From positions 1 to 35,083 of IMG/VR virus record IMGVR_UViG_3300020477_000075: 35,083 nucleotides of DNA, one strand, 5' to 3'. Both the position numbers and the translations under genes were made by a program. Numbering within the stretch: position 1 is the stretch's first letter; each line of letters opens with the position of its first letter. Positions 27,202 through 35,006 of the stretch are shown one piece after another. The stretch comes from a virus. The notes below the pieces were generated by a model. That model was not told the origin of the DNA. It searched no databases and saw nothing but the letters and a program-made list of their open reading frames with translations.

Positions 27202-28253
27202 TGAAGTTTGAAGACGGGATTAAACTAGACTTTGATGACGTTTTAATTAAACCCAAGAGGTCTACCTTAGCTACTAGGTCTGGCGTAGATATTGAAAGAT
27301 CTTACAGATATCTCCATTGCAAGTGGTGGGAATCAACTATTCCTATAATAGCTGCCAATATGGACACGACAGGGACTTTTGCAATGTCAAATTCCCTTGA
27401 AGGTTTTGAAACAATGGGAATGCAAACAGCCCTACATAAACACTATAGCCTAGATGATTTAGCTGGATTCTTTTCCTCTGGGTGGTGTACAAACACTTGG
27501 TATACTATAGGAATTAAGGAAGAAGATGTTAAGAAACTCATAGCGGTAGACGATATTGTTCGATCCAGATGCCCCACGTCAGTGGGACTTGGAATAGAAA
27601 GAATATGTATTGATGTAGCCAACGGATATCAAAAGGTTTTTGTTGACCATGTTAGGCGTGTCAGAAACCTATTTCCCCATTCCGTTATAATGGCTGGCAA
27701 TGTTTGCACTCCCGAGATGGTAAGTGAGCTATTAATTAGTGGTGGAGCAGACATAGTTAAGATTGGTATCGGGCCGGGGTCTGTTTGTGCTACAAGAAAG
27801 ATTACCGGGTGTGGATATCCACAACTATCAGCTATAATAGAGTGTGCTGATGCTGCCCATGGTGTGGGTGGCCATATATGCGCTGACGGTGGTTGCAGAG
27901 AAGCTGGCGATGTAGTTAAAGCTTTCGCTGCTGGAGCGGACTTTGTTATGCTAGGAGGCATGCTTGCTGGAACAGATGAGTGTGAAGGGGAATGGGAATA
28001 CTCAGATGGCGGCGAAAAGGTCGCCTTAAAGTTCTACGGGATGTCAAGTGAAGAAGCTATGAACAAACATGGGTCGGGAATGGGTTCCTACAGGGCATCT
28101 GAAGGCATTGTAAAATCAGTCCCCTACAAAGGCTCGGTATCAAGAATACTACAGGAGATAACTGGCGGCATAAGAAGCGCTTGCGCTTATGTTGGAGCGC
28201 CCACCCTAAAAGATTTACCTAAATGCGCCACATTTGTTGTAAGGAGAAAGTAA
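27201..28253 (+). CDS. guaC: GMP reductase (350 aa)
   Basis: Converts GMP to IMP with NADPH, salvaging guanine nucleotides. IMPDH/GMPR barrel: LDFDDVLIKPKRST near the N-terminus, IPIIAANMDTTG (about 48-59), IGIGPGSVCATRKITGCGYP (about 187-206) with the catalytic Cys, GGHICADGGCREAGDVVKAF, GADFVMLGGM, then FYGMSSEEAMNKHG and YRASEGIVKSVPYKG, a block typical of GMPR rather than IMPDH. No CBS domains. Length matches bacterial GuaC (about 347 aa). GTG start overlaps the upstream stop. Confidence 0.93.
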   Translation: MKFEDGIKLDFDDVLIKPKRSTLATRSGVDIERSYRYLHCKWWESTIPIIAANMDTTGTFAMSNSLEGFETMGMQTALHKHYSLDDLAGFFSSGWCTNTWYTIGIKEEDVKKLIAVDDIVRSRCPTSVGLGIERICIDVANGYQKVFVDHVRRVRNLFPHSVIMAGNVCTPEMVSELLISGGADIVKIGIGPGSVCATRKITGCGYPQLSAIIECADAAHGVGGHICADGGCREAGDVVKAFAAGADFVMLGGMLAGTDECEGEWEYSDGGEKVALKFYGMSSEEAMNKHGSGMGSYRASEGIVKSVPYKGSVSRILQEITGGIRSACAYVGAPTLKDLPKCATFVVRRK

Positions 28254-28254
28254 T

Positions 28255-28686
28255 ATGGGCTTAACAGTATGTATAAGTGGAGGCTTTGACCCAGTACATG
28301 TGGGACACTTAAGAATGATAAGAGCAGCCAAGAAGCTCGCTGGCATAGATGGAAAGCTTATTGTAATACTCAATAGCGATGATTGGCTCCAAAGAAAGAA
28401 AGGTTATGTGTTCATGCCTTTTGACGAGAGAAGGGAAATACTGATGGGCTTTAGAGGTGTCGATGCAGTCTCTTCTGTTGATGATAGTGACGACACTGTA
28501 TGCAAAGCTCTTGAACGTCTTCGTCCAAACATTTTTGCTAATGGTGGAGATAGAAAAGAACACAACGTACCAGAGGACGCCACATGTGACGTGTATGGCA
28601 TCGAGATGGTTTACAACGCAGGAGGAGGAAAGGTTCAAAGCAGTAGCGAACTTGTATCTAACTCTAAAGGGGCAAAAGATGAATAA
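28255..28686 (+). CDS. HldE/TagD-type nucleotidyltransferase (143 aa)
   Basis: ISGGFDPVHVGHLRMIRAAK contains HxGH (HVGH, about 15-18); GGDRKEHNVPE and VQSSSELVSN (about 126-135) match the later motifs of the heptose-1-P adenylyltransferase (RfaE/HldE C-terminal domain) and glycerol-3-P cytidylyltransferase group. It would activate a phosphorylated sugar or polyol with ATP or CTP. It sits in the run phosphomannomutase, GMP reductase, this gene, phosphomannose-isomerase cupin. Overlaps the next gene by 8 nt. Confidence 0.85.
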   Translation: MGLTVCISGGFDPVHVGHLRMIRAAKKLAGIDGKLIVILNSDDWLQRKKGYVFMPFDERREILMGFRGVDAVSSVDDSDDTVCKALERLRPNIFANGGDRKEHNVPEDATCDVYGIEMVYNAGGGKVQSSSELVSNSKGAKDE

Positions 28687-29059
28687 AAGCAGAATCCACG
28701 ATGGCAAGGTTCATGTTTCTAAACCTTGGGGTCAGTACACAGATATATACAGAACAAAAAATGTAGTCTTTAAAAGAATAGAGGTTTCCCCCGGAGAAGA
28801 GATGTCATACCAATACCACTCCAAGCGGGATGAGTTTTGGTATATCCTAGAAGGTCACGGGCTGATGATTATAAATGACATAGAGGCTGGTGCCTTTAGT
28901 GGTGATACTTTCTCAATTAAAAGCGGTGTTAAGCATCAGGTTAAAAATATAGGCACGTCCATGCTAGTTATCTTTGAAATGCAGGTTGGCGTATGTGACG
29001 AGAACGACATTGTTAGACTGACAGATAAATACAACAGGAACCAAAAGGAAGAAAGTTGA
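28679..29059 (+). CDS. Cupin, mannose-6-phosphate isomerase type II (126 aa)
   Basis: Corresponds to the C-terminal isomerase domain of ManC/AlgA-type enzymes, which interconverts fructose-6-P and mannose-6-[32 protein letters not shown] (about 35-54), the metal-binding cupin motif with [13 protein letters not shown] and [15 protein letters not shown], then [19 protein letters not shown]. The N-terminal nucleotidyltransferase domain of ManC is absent. Start ATG 28679 is the only one giving a clean cupin. Together with the phosphomannomutase at 25500 it could make mannose-1-P. Confidence 0.85.
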   Translation: MNKSRIHDGKVHVSKPWGQYTDIYRTKNVVFKRIEVSPGEEMSYQYHSKRDEFWYILEGHGLMIINDIEAGAFSGDTFSIKSGVKHQVKNIGTSMLVIFEMQVGVCDENDIVRLTDKYNRNQKEES

Positions 29060-29685
29060 AAACAAAACTCATCTCGGTAACGCCAGAAGCCGAAAATGTA
29101 ATTGGGTACTGCGCTAGAGTAAGCAACCCTAAAAACCAAGACAACCCAGACGTTTCCAAGCTTCTTGGTTATTGCATTAAACACGGCCATTGGTCTATCT
29201 TCGAGATGGCCAATATGGTTGTAGAAATAGAGACAACTCGTGGTATTGCTGCACAAATACTCAGACATAGAAGCTTTTCTTTTCAGGAGTTTAGCCAAAG
29301 GTACGCAAAAGCTCAAGGCTTTGAAGACGTTAAACCACGTAGGCAGGACACTAAAAACCGACAAAATTCTATAGACGACATAGAGGATGGTATTATTGAT
29401 TGGTTTAATGGAGCGGTAAAGGAAGTTGAAGAACTTAGTAACTATTATTACGAAACGGCTCTGTCGTTAGGCATCGCTAAAGAATCTGCTAGGTTCCTAT
29501 TGCCGCTAAACACTAAGACACGCATGTACATGAATGGTACTGTTCGTAGCTGGATTCACTACATACAACTTAGAACAGACCCATCTACACAGAGAGAACA
29601 CAGGGATATTGCAGAATCAATCAAGTCCCTCTTTATAGACAATTTCCCTAATACATCAGAGGCACTAAATTGGAAAAATGGCTAA
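29056..29685 (+). CDS. thyX: Flavin-dependent thymidylate synthase ThyX (209 aa)
   Basis: Makes dTMP from dUMP with FAD and methylene-tetrahydrofolate. The ThyX motif [14 protein letters not shown] (RHR-x7-S class, about 75-88) is intact; [17 protein letters not shown] and [20 protein letters not shown] (with the substrate-binding Arg) fit, as does [15 protein letters not shown]. Normal length. TTG start overlaps the cupin stop by 4 nt. Common in phages of hosts in many phyla. Confidence 0.95.
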   Translation: MKTKLISVTPEAENVIGYCARVSNPKNQDNPDVSKLLGYCIKHGHWSIFEMANMVVEIETTRGIAAQILRHRSFSFQEFSQRYAKAQGFEDVKPRRQDTKNRQNSIDDIEDGIIDWFNGAVKEVEELSNYYYETALSLGIAKESARFLLPLNTKTRMYMNGTVRSWIHYIQLRTDPSTQREHRDIAESIKSLFIDNFPNTSEALNWKNG

Positions 29686-29953
29686 ATATAAGTTAAGTTG
29701 TTGCGGCAAGGTTGTCGATGTTGATAACAAGCCTAAGTGGTGCCTTGCGTGTGCAGAACATAATATAGAAGTTACTGAATTAGATGATGTCTTGTCTCCC
29801 TGCCCCTTTTGTGGAGGTAAAGCTGGCGCAGAGTGTTTGAGTTCAATATCTCTGTACTGGTACGAGTGCGAGACTTGCGGTGGAGCTTCTGGCTCCGGTG
29901 AAGATTGGGTTGAAGCCCAGAGAAAGTGGAATATGAGAGATGAGTCAATATAA
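29678..29953 (+). CDS. Lar-like zinc-binding protein (91 aa)
   Basis: The C-terminal half, [17 protein letters not shown] then [20 protein letters not shown], matches the Lar restriction-alleviation zinc-ribbon family. In the Rac prophage, Lar modulates EcoK restriction; most phage homologues are unproven. An additional Cys cluster precedes it ([13 protein letters not shown]). ATG overlaps ThyX by 8 nt. Confidence 0.75.
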   Translation: MAKYKLSCCGKVVDVDNKPKWCLACAEHNIEVTELDDVLSPCPFCGGKAGAECLSSISLYWYECETCGGASGSGEDWVEAQRKWNMRDESI

Positions 29954-30176
29954 GTTTGAGAAGTACGATGATCCATTTAGAGCGTTTAACATACAAATGT
30001 CTATTATATGCGATCTAGAACAGGGCGGCAAGATAGACGAGAATGAAGCATTTGAACAAGTAAAAGCTCTATACAAGCAATTTAAACATTATTTCAAACA
30101 TGTACATGAAGCTGAATCAGTAGAGAAGCATAAAAAAGAATACGAAGAAGGTAAATACGAAAAGGAAAATGGATAG
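29940..30176 (+). CDS. Hypothetical protein (78 aa)
   Basis: Not recognised. Helical, Lys/Glu-rich C-terminus (HEAESVEKHKKEYEEGKYEK). ATG overlaps the upstream gene by 14 nt (GAGAGATGAG) and its end overlaps the methyltransferase gene by 8 nt. Confidence 0.6.
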   Translation: MSQYKFEKYDDPFRAFNIQMSIICDLEQGGKIDENEAFEQVKALYKQFKHYFKHVHEAESVEKHKKEYEEGKYEKENG

Positions 30177-30765
30177 TAAATATACTTTTACAGAAGACTG
30201 GTTTTCCGAACAAAACGGAGAACCTGTGATCAGAGAATTTAATAAGTTCTTGTCACCCTACGCTGGCAAGCCTTGTAAATTTCTTGAGATCGGCTCTTAC
30301 GAGGGTATGTCTGCTTTATGGATGCTTGAGAACATACTGACGCATAATAGCTCAAGACTGTGGTGTATAGACGCTTGGGCTGACTGGACTGGGGAAGCCT
30401 TCAAAACTTTCATCAACAACCTGTCGGCTAGCGGACACAAAGACAAGGTTGAAATAATAAAGGGATGCTCCTCAGACCATCTAGGAAATTTCAGCAAAAA
30501 CTTTTTTGACTTTATTTACATTGATGGCAACCACGACGAAAAGCAGGTACTGAGCGATGCGATCATGTCGTTCAGGCTACTAACAAGCGGTGGAATAATC
30601 GCCTTTGATGACTACCTTATGGGGATAAGATATCCAGATTCTCCGGGGTCTAAAACATTAAAGGGTCTTCCTAAAAATTCAATAGATTATTTTTTAGACC
30701 TCTTTAGAGACGAGCTTGAAGTTATTCATTCAGACTATCAGTTGTGGATTAGAAAAACATTATGA
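30169..30765 (+). CDS. Class I SAM-dependent methyltransferase (198 aa)
   Basis: Methyltransf_24-like. Motif I FLEIGSYEGMSALWMLENIL (about 38-57), LWCIDAWADW as the acidic strand-2 motif, DFIYIDGNHDEKQVLSDAIM (about 115-134) and GGIIAFDDYLMG. These resemble enzymes that methylate sugars or small metabolites and lack DNA-methylase motifs. Substrate unknown; a sugar would fit the neighbourhood. Overlaps the next gene by 4 nt. Confidence 0.8.
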   Translation: MDSKYTFTEDWFSEQNGEPVIREFNKFLSPYAGKPCKFLEIGSYEGMSALWMLENILTHNSSRLWCIDAWADWTGEAFKTFINNLSASGHKDKVEIIKGCSSDHLGNFSKNFFDFIYIDGNHDEKQVLSDAIMSFRLLTSGGIIAFDDYLMGIRYPDSPGSKTLKGLPKNSIDYFLDLFRDELEVIHSDYQLWIRKTL

Positions 30766-31439
30766 GACCTCAAGATCTAACAAAAGTAAACAAGGCTAGA
30801 AGTCTTGTTAAGGAGTTAATGTTTGACCCCCTGAAAGATTCAGGTGTTTACTTCTGGGTTGTTGGTGGCACAATCACGGACTGCATGTTGGAAAAAGAAC
30901 GCAGAGACGTAGACTTATACTTTAGAAATATGAGTGACAGCGAAAGGATGTCTAACTTTTGTATCAATTGCGAATCACTTCCATGTTACCCAAATCGTCC
31001 TTTAGCTTTCAATGGATACAACTGTCACAATAGGCAGTTTTTATCACCCTCTATGGACACTTGGGAATTCTGGACTTATCCAAACATAGACGACCTAACT
31101 CCAGAGAAATGTATTAGCTATTTTGACTTCACAGTCTCAGCATGTGCCATAGACTCAAACCTAGATTTTTACTACTGCGAAAGTTTTTTTGACGACTTAG
31201 AAAGCAGGACACTTAATTACACAGGAAATCATTACCACCTCGCTTGGGGCGAGTACCACTCTTGCATCAAAAGACTACAGCGATACCAAGATAAAGGGTA
31301 CAAGCTACCAGACTTTAACTTTTGGCTTAAGTGTAATTACGACAGAAGAGATATGGTGATAAGAGAAGAACCTTGGAAGCCCGTTATCACAACAGAACTA
31401 AACATATTAGTTGACAGGTATGACAATGATGATCAATAG
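30762..31439 (+). CDS. Pol-beta-type nucleotidyltransferase-like protein (225 aa)
   Basis: YFWVVGGTITDCMLEKERRD followed by VDLYF (about 30-54) matches the GG...DxD signature of the pol-beta nucleotidyltransferase superfamily (poly(A) polymerase head, CCA-adding enzymes, and many phage proteins). The rest is unrecognised, with several Cys/Tyr/Trp residues and a WLKCNYDRRDMV helix near the end. It could act on RNA or a small molecule. The end overlaps the dCMP deaminase start. Confidence 0.65.
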   Translation: MRPQDLTKVNKARSLVKELMFDPLKDSGVYFWVVGGTITDCMLEKERRDVDLYFRNMSDSERMSNFCINCESLPCYPNRPLAFNGYNCHNRQFLSPSMDTWEFWTYPNIDDLTPEKCISYFDFTVSACAIDSNLDFYYCESFFDDLESRTLNYTGNHYHLAWGEYHSCIKRLQRYQDKGYKLPDFNFWLKCNYDRRDMVIREEPWKPVITTELNILVDRYDNDDQ

Positions 31440-31860
31440 CGGGTGGGACAACAGGTTTTTAGAGATGGCTGAGCTGGTAGCGAGTTGGTCTAAAGACCCG
31501 TCCACGAAAGTAGGTGCGGTAATAGTGGATGAGGACAGGAGAGTGCTCTCTCTTGGATATAACGGATTCCCTTTAGGACTTTCTGACGATAAAAGACTTG
31601 ACAATCGTGAAATCAAATATAAAATGATAGTACACGCTGAGTGCAACGCATTGTTGTTCTGCTCAGAACCACCCGTGGGTGCTACAATATATACATACCC
31701 ATTCATGCCCTGTCCTAAATGTGCGGGTATGATAATACAAACAGGCATAACCAGAGTTGTGTCTTATAAAAGTAACAATGAGAGATGGAGCGAAGAATTC
31801 GCCCTATCGAGAAACATGTTTAAGGAGGCAGGCATAGAACTGTTGGAATATGAAATTTAA
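31426..31860 (+). CDS. dCMP deaminase (144 aa)
   Basis: Converts dCMP to dUMP, the substrate of ThyX. Zinc site: VHAECNALLF (His and Glu, about 66-75) and PFMPCPKCAGMII (PCxxC, about 89-101). FLEMAELVASWSKDPSTKVG near the N-terminus and GYNGFPLG are typical. Three in-frame ATGs (31420, 31426, 31429) are possible; 31426 is placed 7 nt from an AGG. Overlaps both neighbours. Confidence 0.9.
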   Translation: MMINSGWDNRFLEMAELVASWSKDPSTKVGAVIVDEDRRVLSLGYNGFPLGLSDDKRLDNREIKYKMIVHAECNALLFCSEPPVGATIYTYPFMPCPKCAGMIIQTGITRVVSYKSNNERWSEEFALSRNMFKEAGIELLEYEI

Positions 31861-32371
31861 GCTTAGTAAAAAACAATTAAAGTACGCATTAGAACTTGCC
31901 ATCATGAGGCATGACGCAAAACACATATCCTTCAGAAACAAAGACACGAAGAAGTTTATCAATGAAAGCAAAACCAAACTGTCCGAAGACATGAAGGTTG
32001 ACTTCCAGTATATGGCTCACTTTCTAGGAGTTATTGGGGAGCTTGGGTATTCCCTAGCCACAGGCGAGCCTGTTGACGAGGAGATATATTCCGTAAGAGA
32101 TTCTGGAGAAGACTTTGATGGCGTTGAAGTGAAGACCATAACGTATATGGGAGCAGGGGAACCGGAGCTTAAAATTCCTGTCAACGAATACGAGACCAGA
32201 ACCCCGCCAAAAACATACGCCTTGGTTAGGTACGATAGGGGTAGAAAAGAAGTAGACGTTCTGGGAACGATAACTAGAGAAAGCTTCGACAAACACAAGA
32301 AGAAGAAGAAGTACGGGGCTGGAAAGCCTCTAAACTACATAGTTCCACTTTCGGTAATGGAAAAAATGTAA
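31850..32371 (+). CDS. PD-(D/E)xK nuclease-like protein (173 aa)
   Basis: No close family recalled. The core GELGYSLATG (about 63-72), then GEDFDGVEVKTITYM (D-x-n-E-x-K, about 87-101), PPKTYALVRYDRGRKEVDVL with strand YALVRYD and GTITRESF is the usual order of a PD-(D/E)xK endonuclease fold, as in many type II restriction and phage recombination nucleases. The N-terminal 50 residues are basic and helical. Stop and next ATG overlap (TAATGA). Confidence 0.6.
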   Translation: MKFKLSKKQLKYALELAIMRHDAKHISFRNKDTKKFINESKTKLSEDMKVDFQYMAHFLGVIGELGYSLATGEPVDEEIYSVRDSGEDFDGVEVKTITYMGAGEPELKIPVNEYETRTPPKTYALVRYDRGRKEVDVLGTITRESFDKHKKKKKYGAGKPLNYIVPLSVMEKM

Positions 32372-32601
32372 TGATTCCTGAAGATTCAGACCCTCAAGAA
32401 TCTCCTGAGCAAACAATAATAAAACTGGCTGCGATATTAGAAGATCTTGTCAACTCAGGAAAATCTGAATTTGTTGCGAGAGTCGTAACAAAACTTCAAC
32501 TGGATTATATTGAGCTTGCCAGACTAGCTACTGATGATCAATACGATGTACAGTGGACTCACATTAAGCTCATGGACTTTTTAACAAAAGGCGAATTCTA
32601 A
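32371..32601 (+). CDS. Small helical hypothetical protein (76 aa)
   Basis: Not recognised. Acidic N-terminus (MIPEDSDPQESPEQTIIKLA) and helical remainder. ATG and stop overlap both neighbours by 1 nt (TAATG), so it is coupled to the GAPDH gene. Confidence 0.6.
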   Translation: MIPEDSDPQESPEQTIIKLAAILEDLVNSGKSEFVARVVTKLQLDYIELARLATDDQYDVQWTHIKLMDFLTKGEF

Positions 32602-33605
32602 TGAAACCCCATATAAATGTCGGTGTTTTTGGGTATGGCACCATAGGTAAAAGAGTAGCCGATGCCGTCCTATTGCAACCAGATATGAACCTAGTAGGGG
32701 TCACTGCTAATAGCTACAATTTTAAGATCAAGACCGCTCACGAAAAGGGCATCCCAATCTTTTCTGATATTGAAGGATTTGTACATGTAGAACATGGGCT
32801 GCGAGTAGCTGGTAGCGTAGACGACCTGATAAGCAAAAGTGATGTAGTTGTTGACTGTACACCAAAAGGTGCAGCAGAAAGAAACACCTCTAGATATAAG
32901 AAGTACAATACCAAGGCTATATTCCAAGGTGGAGAGCCAAGCTCATGTGGGAAAAGCTTTGTGTCTCAATGCAATTACGAAGATTGCGTTGGTCATGAGT
33001 TTATTCGTGTTGTAAGCTGTAACACAACAGGGCTTTGTAGGACTCTAGACGCATTACATTGGAAATACGGGGTAGATAAAGTTCATGCGACTATGATACG
33101 AAGAGCTGCTGACCCTTGGGATATATATCATGGCCCCGTTAACGCCCTTGTTCCGCACTTAATCGTACCATCCCATCACGGGCCAGACGTAAGAACAGTT
33201 CTTGAGGATATGGAAATTTTTACAACTTCAATATCTGTACCAACCACACTGATGCATCTCCACAGCATAACGGTTGATCTTAATAAAAAGCCTAGTGTTG
33301 ATGGTGTTGTTGGACTTTTTGATGCATCTACTAGAGTCAGGGTAGTCAAAAACTCTGACGGCATACGATCTACCGCTGAGATTATGGAATACGCAAAAGA
33401 CTTAGGGAACAGTAGGGGTGACATGCCAGAGGTTTGCGTTTGGGAGGAAACTATGGGAGTTTGGGGGAATAAGCTTTTATACATACAAGCCGTTCACCAA
33501 GAAAGCGATGTTGTCCCAGAAAACATTGACGCTATAAGATGCCTCATGGGAACCAGCTCATCAGCTAGCATTGAGTTAACAAACAAAACTTTAGGATTAT
33601 TTTAG
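32601..33605 (+). CDS. Archaeal-type (class II) glyceraldehyde-3-phosphate dehydrogenase (334 aa)
   Basis: Phosphorylating NAD(P)-dependent GAPDH of the archaeal class (Methanothermus fervidus type). Rossmann loop VFGYGTIGKRVADAV (9-23), VVVDCTPKG (82-90), AIFQGGE, the active site RVVSCNTTGLCRTL with nucleophile Cys140, IRRAADPWD, PSHHGPDVRTVL, and VPTTLMHLH with the general base His219, both at the positions known in the archaeal enzyme. C-terminal AEIMEYAKDLGNSRGDMPEV and YIQAVHQESDVVPENIDAIR are also conserved. Full length and apparently intact. It ends the operon. The physiological substrate in a phage is open. Confidence 0.93.
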   Translation: MKPHINVGVFGYGTIGKRVADAVLLQPDMNLVGVTANSYNFKIKTAHEKGIPIFSDIEGFVHVEHGLRVAGSVDDLISKSDVVVDCTPKGAAERNTSRYKKYNTKAIFQGGEPSSCGKSFVSQCNYEDCVGHEFIRVVSCNTTGLCRTLDALHWKYGVDKVHATMIRRAADPWDIYHGPVNALVPHLIVPSHHGPDVRTVLEDMEIFTTSISVPTTLMHLHSITVDLNKKPSVDGVVGLFDASTRVRVVKNSDGIRSTAEIMEYAKDLGNSRGDMPEVCVWEETMGVWGNKLLYIQAVHQESDVVPENIDAIRCLMGTSSSASIELTNKTLGLF

Positions 33606-33614
33606 AGATTTCGG

Positions 33615-33643
33615 TTGCACTTCGGTACTCCACATGCTATAAT
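33615..33643 (+). promoter_or_regulatory. sigma70-type promoter
   Basis: TTGCAC (33615-33620), 17-nt spacer, TATAAT (33638-33643), 41 nt before the ATG at 33684. Starts a new unit after GAPDH. No CGATA core. Confidence 0.6.
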
Positions 33644-33683
33644 AAAGCATGAGAAAGTCGGTCTTTATTGGAAAGGTATAAAA

Positions 33684-33941
33684 ATGAACCTTAGAGAAAT
33701 GGCAGAAGCCCACCTGAGAAACGTTGAACAACAGATTCAGGAGCTTCAGCAAAACAAAGCTCGTATCGAGCAGGACATTCAGACATTAAGTGACTATCTG
33801 CAACAAGGCGTTGCCGAGCTTAATGCTGGTAATCAGGACGCTAACCCAGAACAGGCAATGAACCAACAGGGTCAAGATTTTATTGACGGAAAACAGGTAT
33901 CCCCTAGCATTCCGACATTGACACTGCCTCAGCAAGGTTAG
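33684..33941 (+). CDS. Small coiled-coil protein (85 aa)
   Basis: Not recognised. MNLREMAEAHLRNVEQQIQE and LQQNKARIEQDIQTLSDYLQ (about 1-45) form a coiled coil; the rest is Gln/Asn/Pro-rich. ATG 33684 has GAAAGG 9 nt upstream and lies after the -10 box; an upstream same-frame extension overlaps the promoter and is rejected. Confidence 0.65.
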   Translation: MNLREMAEAHLRNVEQQIQELQQNKARIEQDIQTLSDYLQQGVAELNAGNQDANPEQAMNQQGQDFIDGKQVSPSIPTLTLPQQG

Positions 33942-33959
33942 TAATTTTAGGAGAAGTTT

Positions 33960-34283
33960 ATGATGAATAGTAGCGAGTTTTACGACAAGCTTTCCCAAAC
34001 CTCTGCCACGTACAACTGGCAGGTCAGTGATAAAAAAACTATTACTGCAACAGGTAAGCGTGGGAAGGTTAAAGGAGAGTCACTAAATCCTGTGACAGCA
34101 GTTGCATATAAGCAAGGCAAAGGTGTGTTCGCCTCAAACAAGCGCGGAACGCAGCAAGCAGGGAAGGCTCTCGGTCTTACTAAAACGTTTACTGAAAATC
34201 TTTATGAAGCCACGACAAACAAGTCAAATCGTGGTCACAGTCAAGTAGTTCGTGGAAAAATTCGATCAGCATTGGAGATCTAA
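33960..34283 (+). CDS. Conserved-type phage hypothetical protein (107 aa)
   Basis: Not recognised by name. Basic (GKRGKVKGESLNPVTAVAYK, KRGTQQAGKALGLTK) and probably nucleic-acid binding. YDKLSQTSATYNWQVSDKK at the N-terminus. Two adjacent ATGs, with AGGAG 6-9 nt upstream. Lies 5 nt before SSB, so the two may act together. Confidence 0.6.
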   Translation: MMNSSEFYDKLSQTSATYNWQVSDKKTITATGKRGKVKGESLNPVTAVAYKQGKGVFASNKRGTQQAGKALGLTKTFTENLYEATTNKSNRGHSQVVRGKIRSALEI

Positions 34284-34288
34284 ATAGT

Positions 34289-34654
34289 ATGAATATTAAT
34301 CAACTAGTAGTAGCAGGTCGTCTGACCAAAGACGCCGAAAATAGCCAAACCCAAAAGGGTACTTCCATGTCAAAGTTTCGTCTGGCGGTAAACGATAGAC
34401 GTAACGACGACACTCTTTTTCTCAACGTCCTCTGCTTCGGAAAGATGGCTGAAGCGCTTGGGCCACACCTCAACAAAGGACTCTTAGTAGGGGTTCAAGG
34501 TAAGCTCAAAATTGACGACTACGAGGACAAGGAAGGCGTCAAGAGAACCTCTGTCTGCGTGATGGCCGACGATATTTCTCTAGGCCCTAAAAATGGTGAT
34601 GGTGCATCAAAGAGTAAGAGTTCAGAATCTTCTGATGAATCAGTACCCTTCTAA
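34289..34654 (+). CDS. ssb: Single-stranded DNA-binding protein (121 aa)
   Basis: Bacterial-type OB fold: MNINQLVVAGRLTKDAE, KFRLAVNDRRNDDTLFLNVL (about 30-49), CFGKMAEALGPHLNKGLLVG and VQGKLKIDDYEDKEGVKRTS. The C-terminus ends in DESVPF, close to the DDDIPF tip that recruits replication partners in bacterial SSB. T4-like phages use the unrelated gp32, so this is a host-type SSB. Slightly shorter linker than the host proteins. Arg codons mostly CGT. A terminator follows. Confidence 0.93.
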   Translation: MNINQLVVAGRLTKDAENSQTQKGTSMSKFRLAVNDRRNDDTLFLNVLCFGKMAEALGPHLNKGLLVGVQGKLKIDDYEDKEGVKRTSVCVMADDISLGPKNGDGASKSKSSESSDESVPF

Positions 34655-34696
34655 TAGAAAGTTGGTGAAAATCTCTGCCCGACTTTCATAAGGTCT

Positions 34697-34738
34697 AGCC
34701 CAGCCTTGCTAATTATATTAGTGAACTGGGCTTTTTTT
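34697..34738 (+). terminator. Rho-independent terminator after ssb
   Basis: AGCCCAG (34697-34703) and CTGGGCT (34726-34732) with a 22-nt loop that has its own AAT/ATT pairing, then T7. Confidence 0.85.
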
Positions 34739-34759
34739 AATTTTAATTCAATAATTGGG

Positions 34760-34788
34760 TTGACAATTGCCGATAAACAAGGTATAAT
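34760..34788 (+). promoter_or_regulatory. sigma70-type promoter with CGATA spacer
   Basis: TTGACA (34760-34765), 17-nt spacer ATTGCCGATAAACAAGG, TATAAT (34783-34788), 36 nt before the ATG at 34824. Confidence 0.85.
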
Positions 34789-34823
34789 AAAGTATAAATT
34801 GAAACCTTATTTGGAGAACCTAG

Positions 34824-35006
34824 ATGAACCCTCAACCAGAAGCTTGGTTGGTAAGCTTAACCTCGATAGCAGTCGTATACATTACCCTCTGGGCGATATT
34901 TTCGGGCATGCGTGAGCGACCAACCCCTATAAAACCAGAAGAAAGCAAGAAACCTGTCGATGACTGGAGCTTGTTTGAAATTGGCCGGATATACGACAAA
35001 GATTAG
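34824..35006 (+). CDS. Single-pass membrane protein (60 aa)
   Basis: Not recognised. Short polar start (MNPQPEAW), one membrane helix (LVSLTSIAVVYITLWAIFSG) and a charged tail ending RIYDKD. ATG after GGAGAACCTAG. Nothing is recognised in the remaining 77 bases to the window end. Confidence 0.6.
   Translation: MNPQPEAWLVSLTSIAVVYITLWAIFSGMRERPTPIKPEESKKPVDDWSLFEIGRIYDKD

Noticed and set aside
27629-27961. 110-codon minus-strand frame
   Set aside because: Antisense to the catalytic region of GMP reductase, with no ribosome-binding site.
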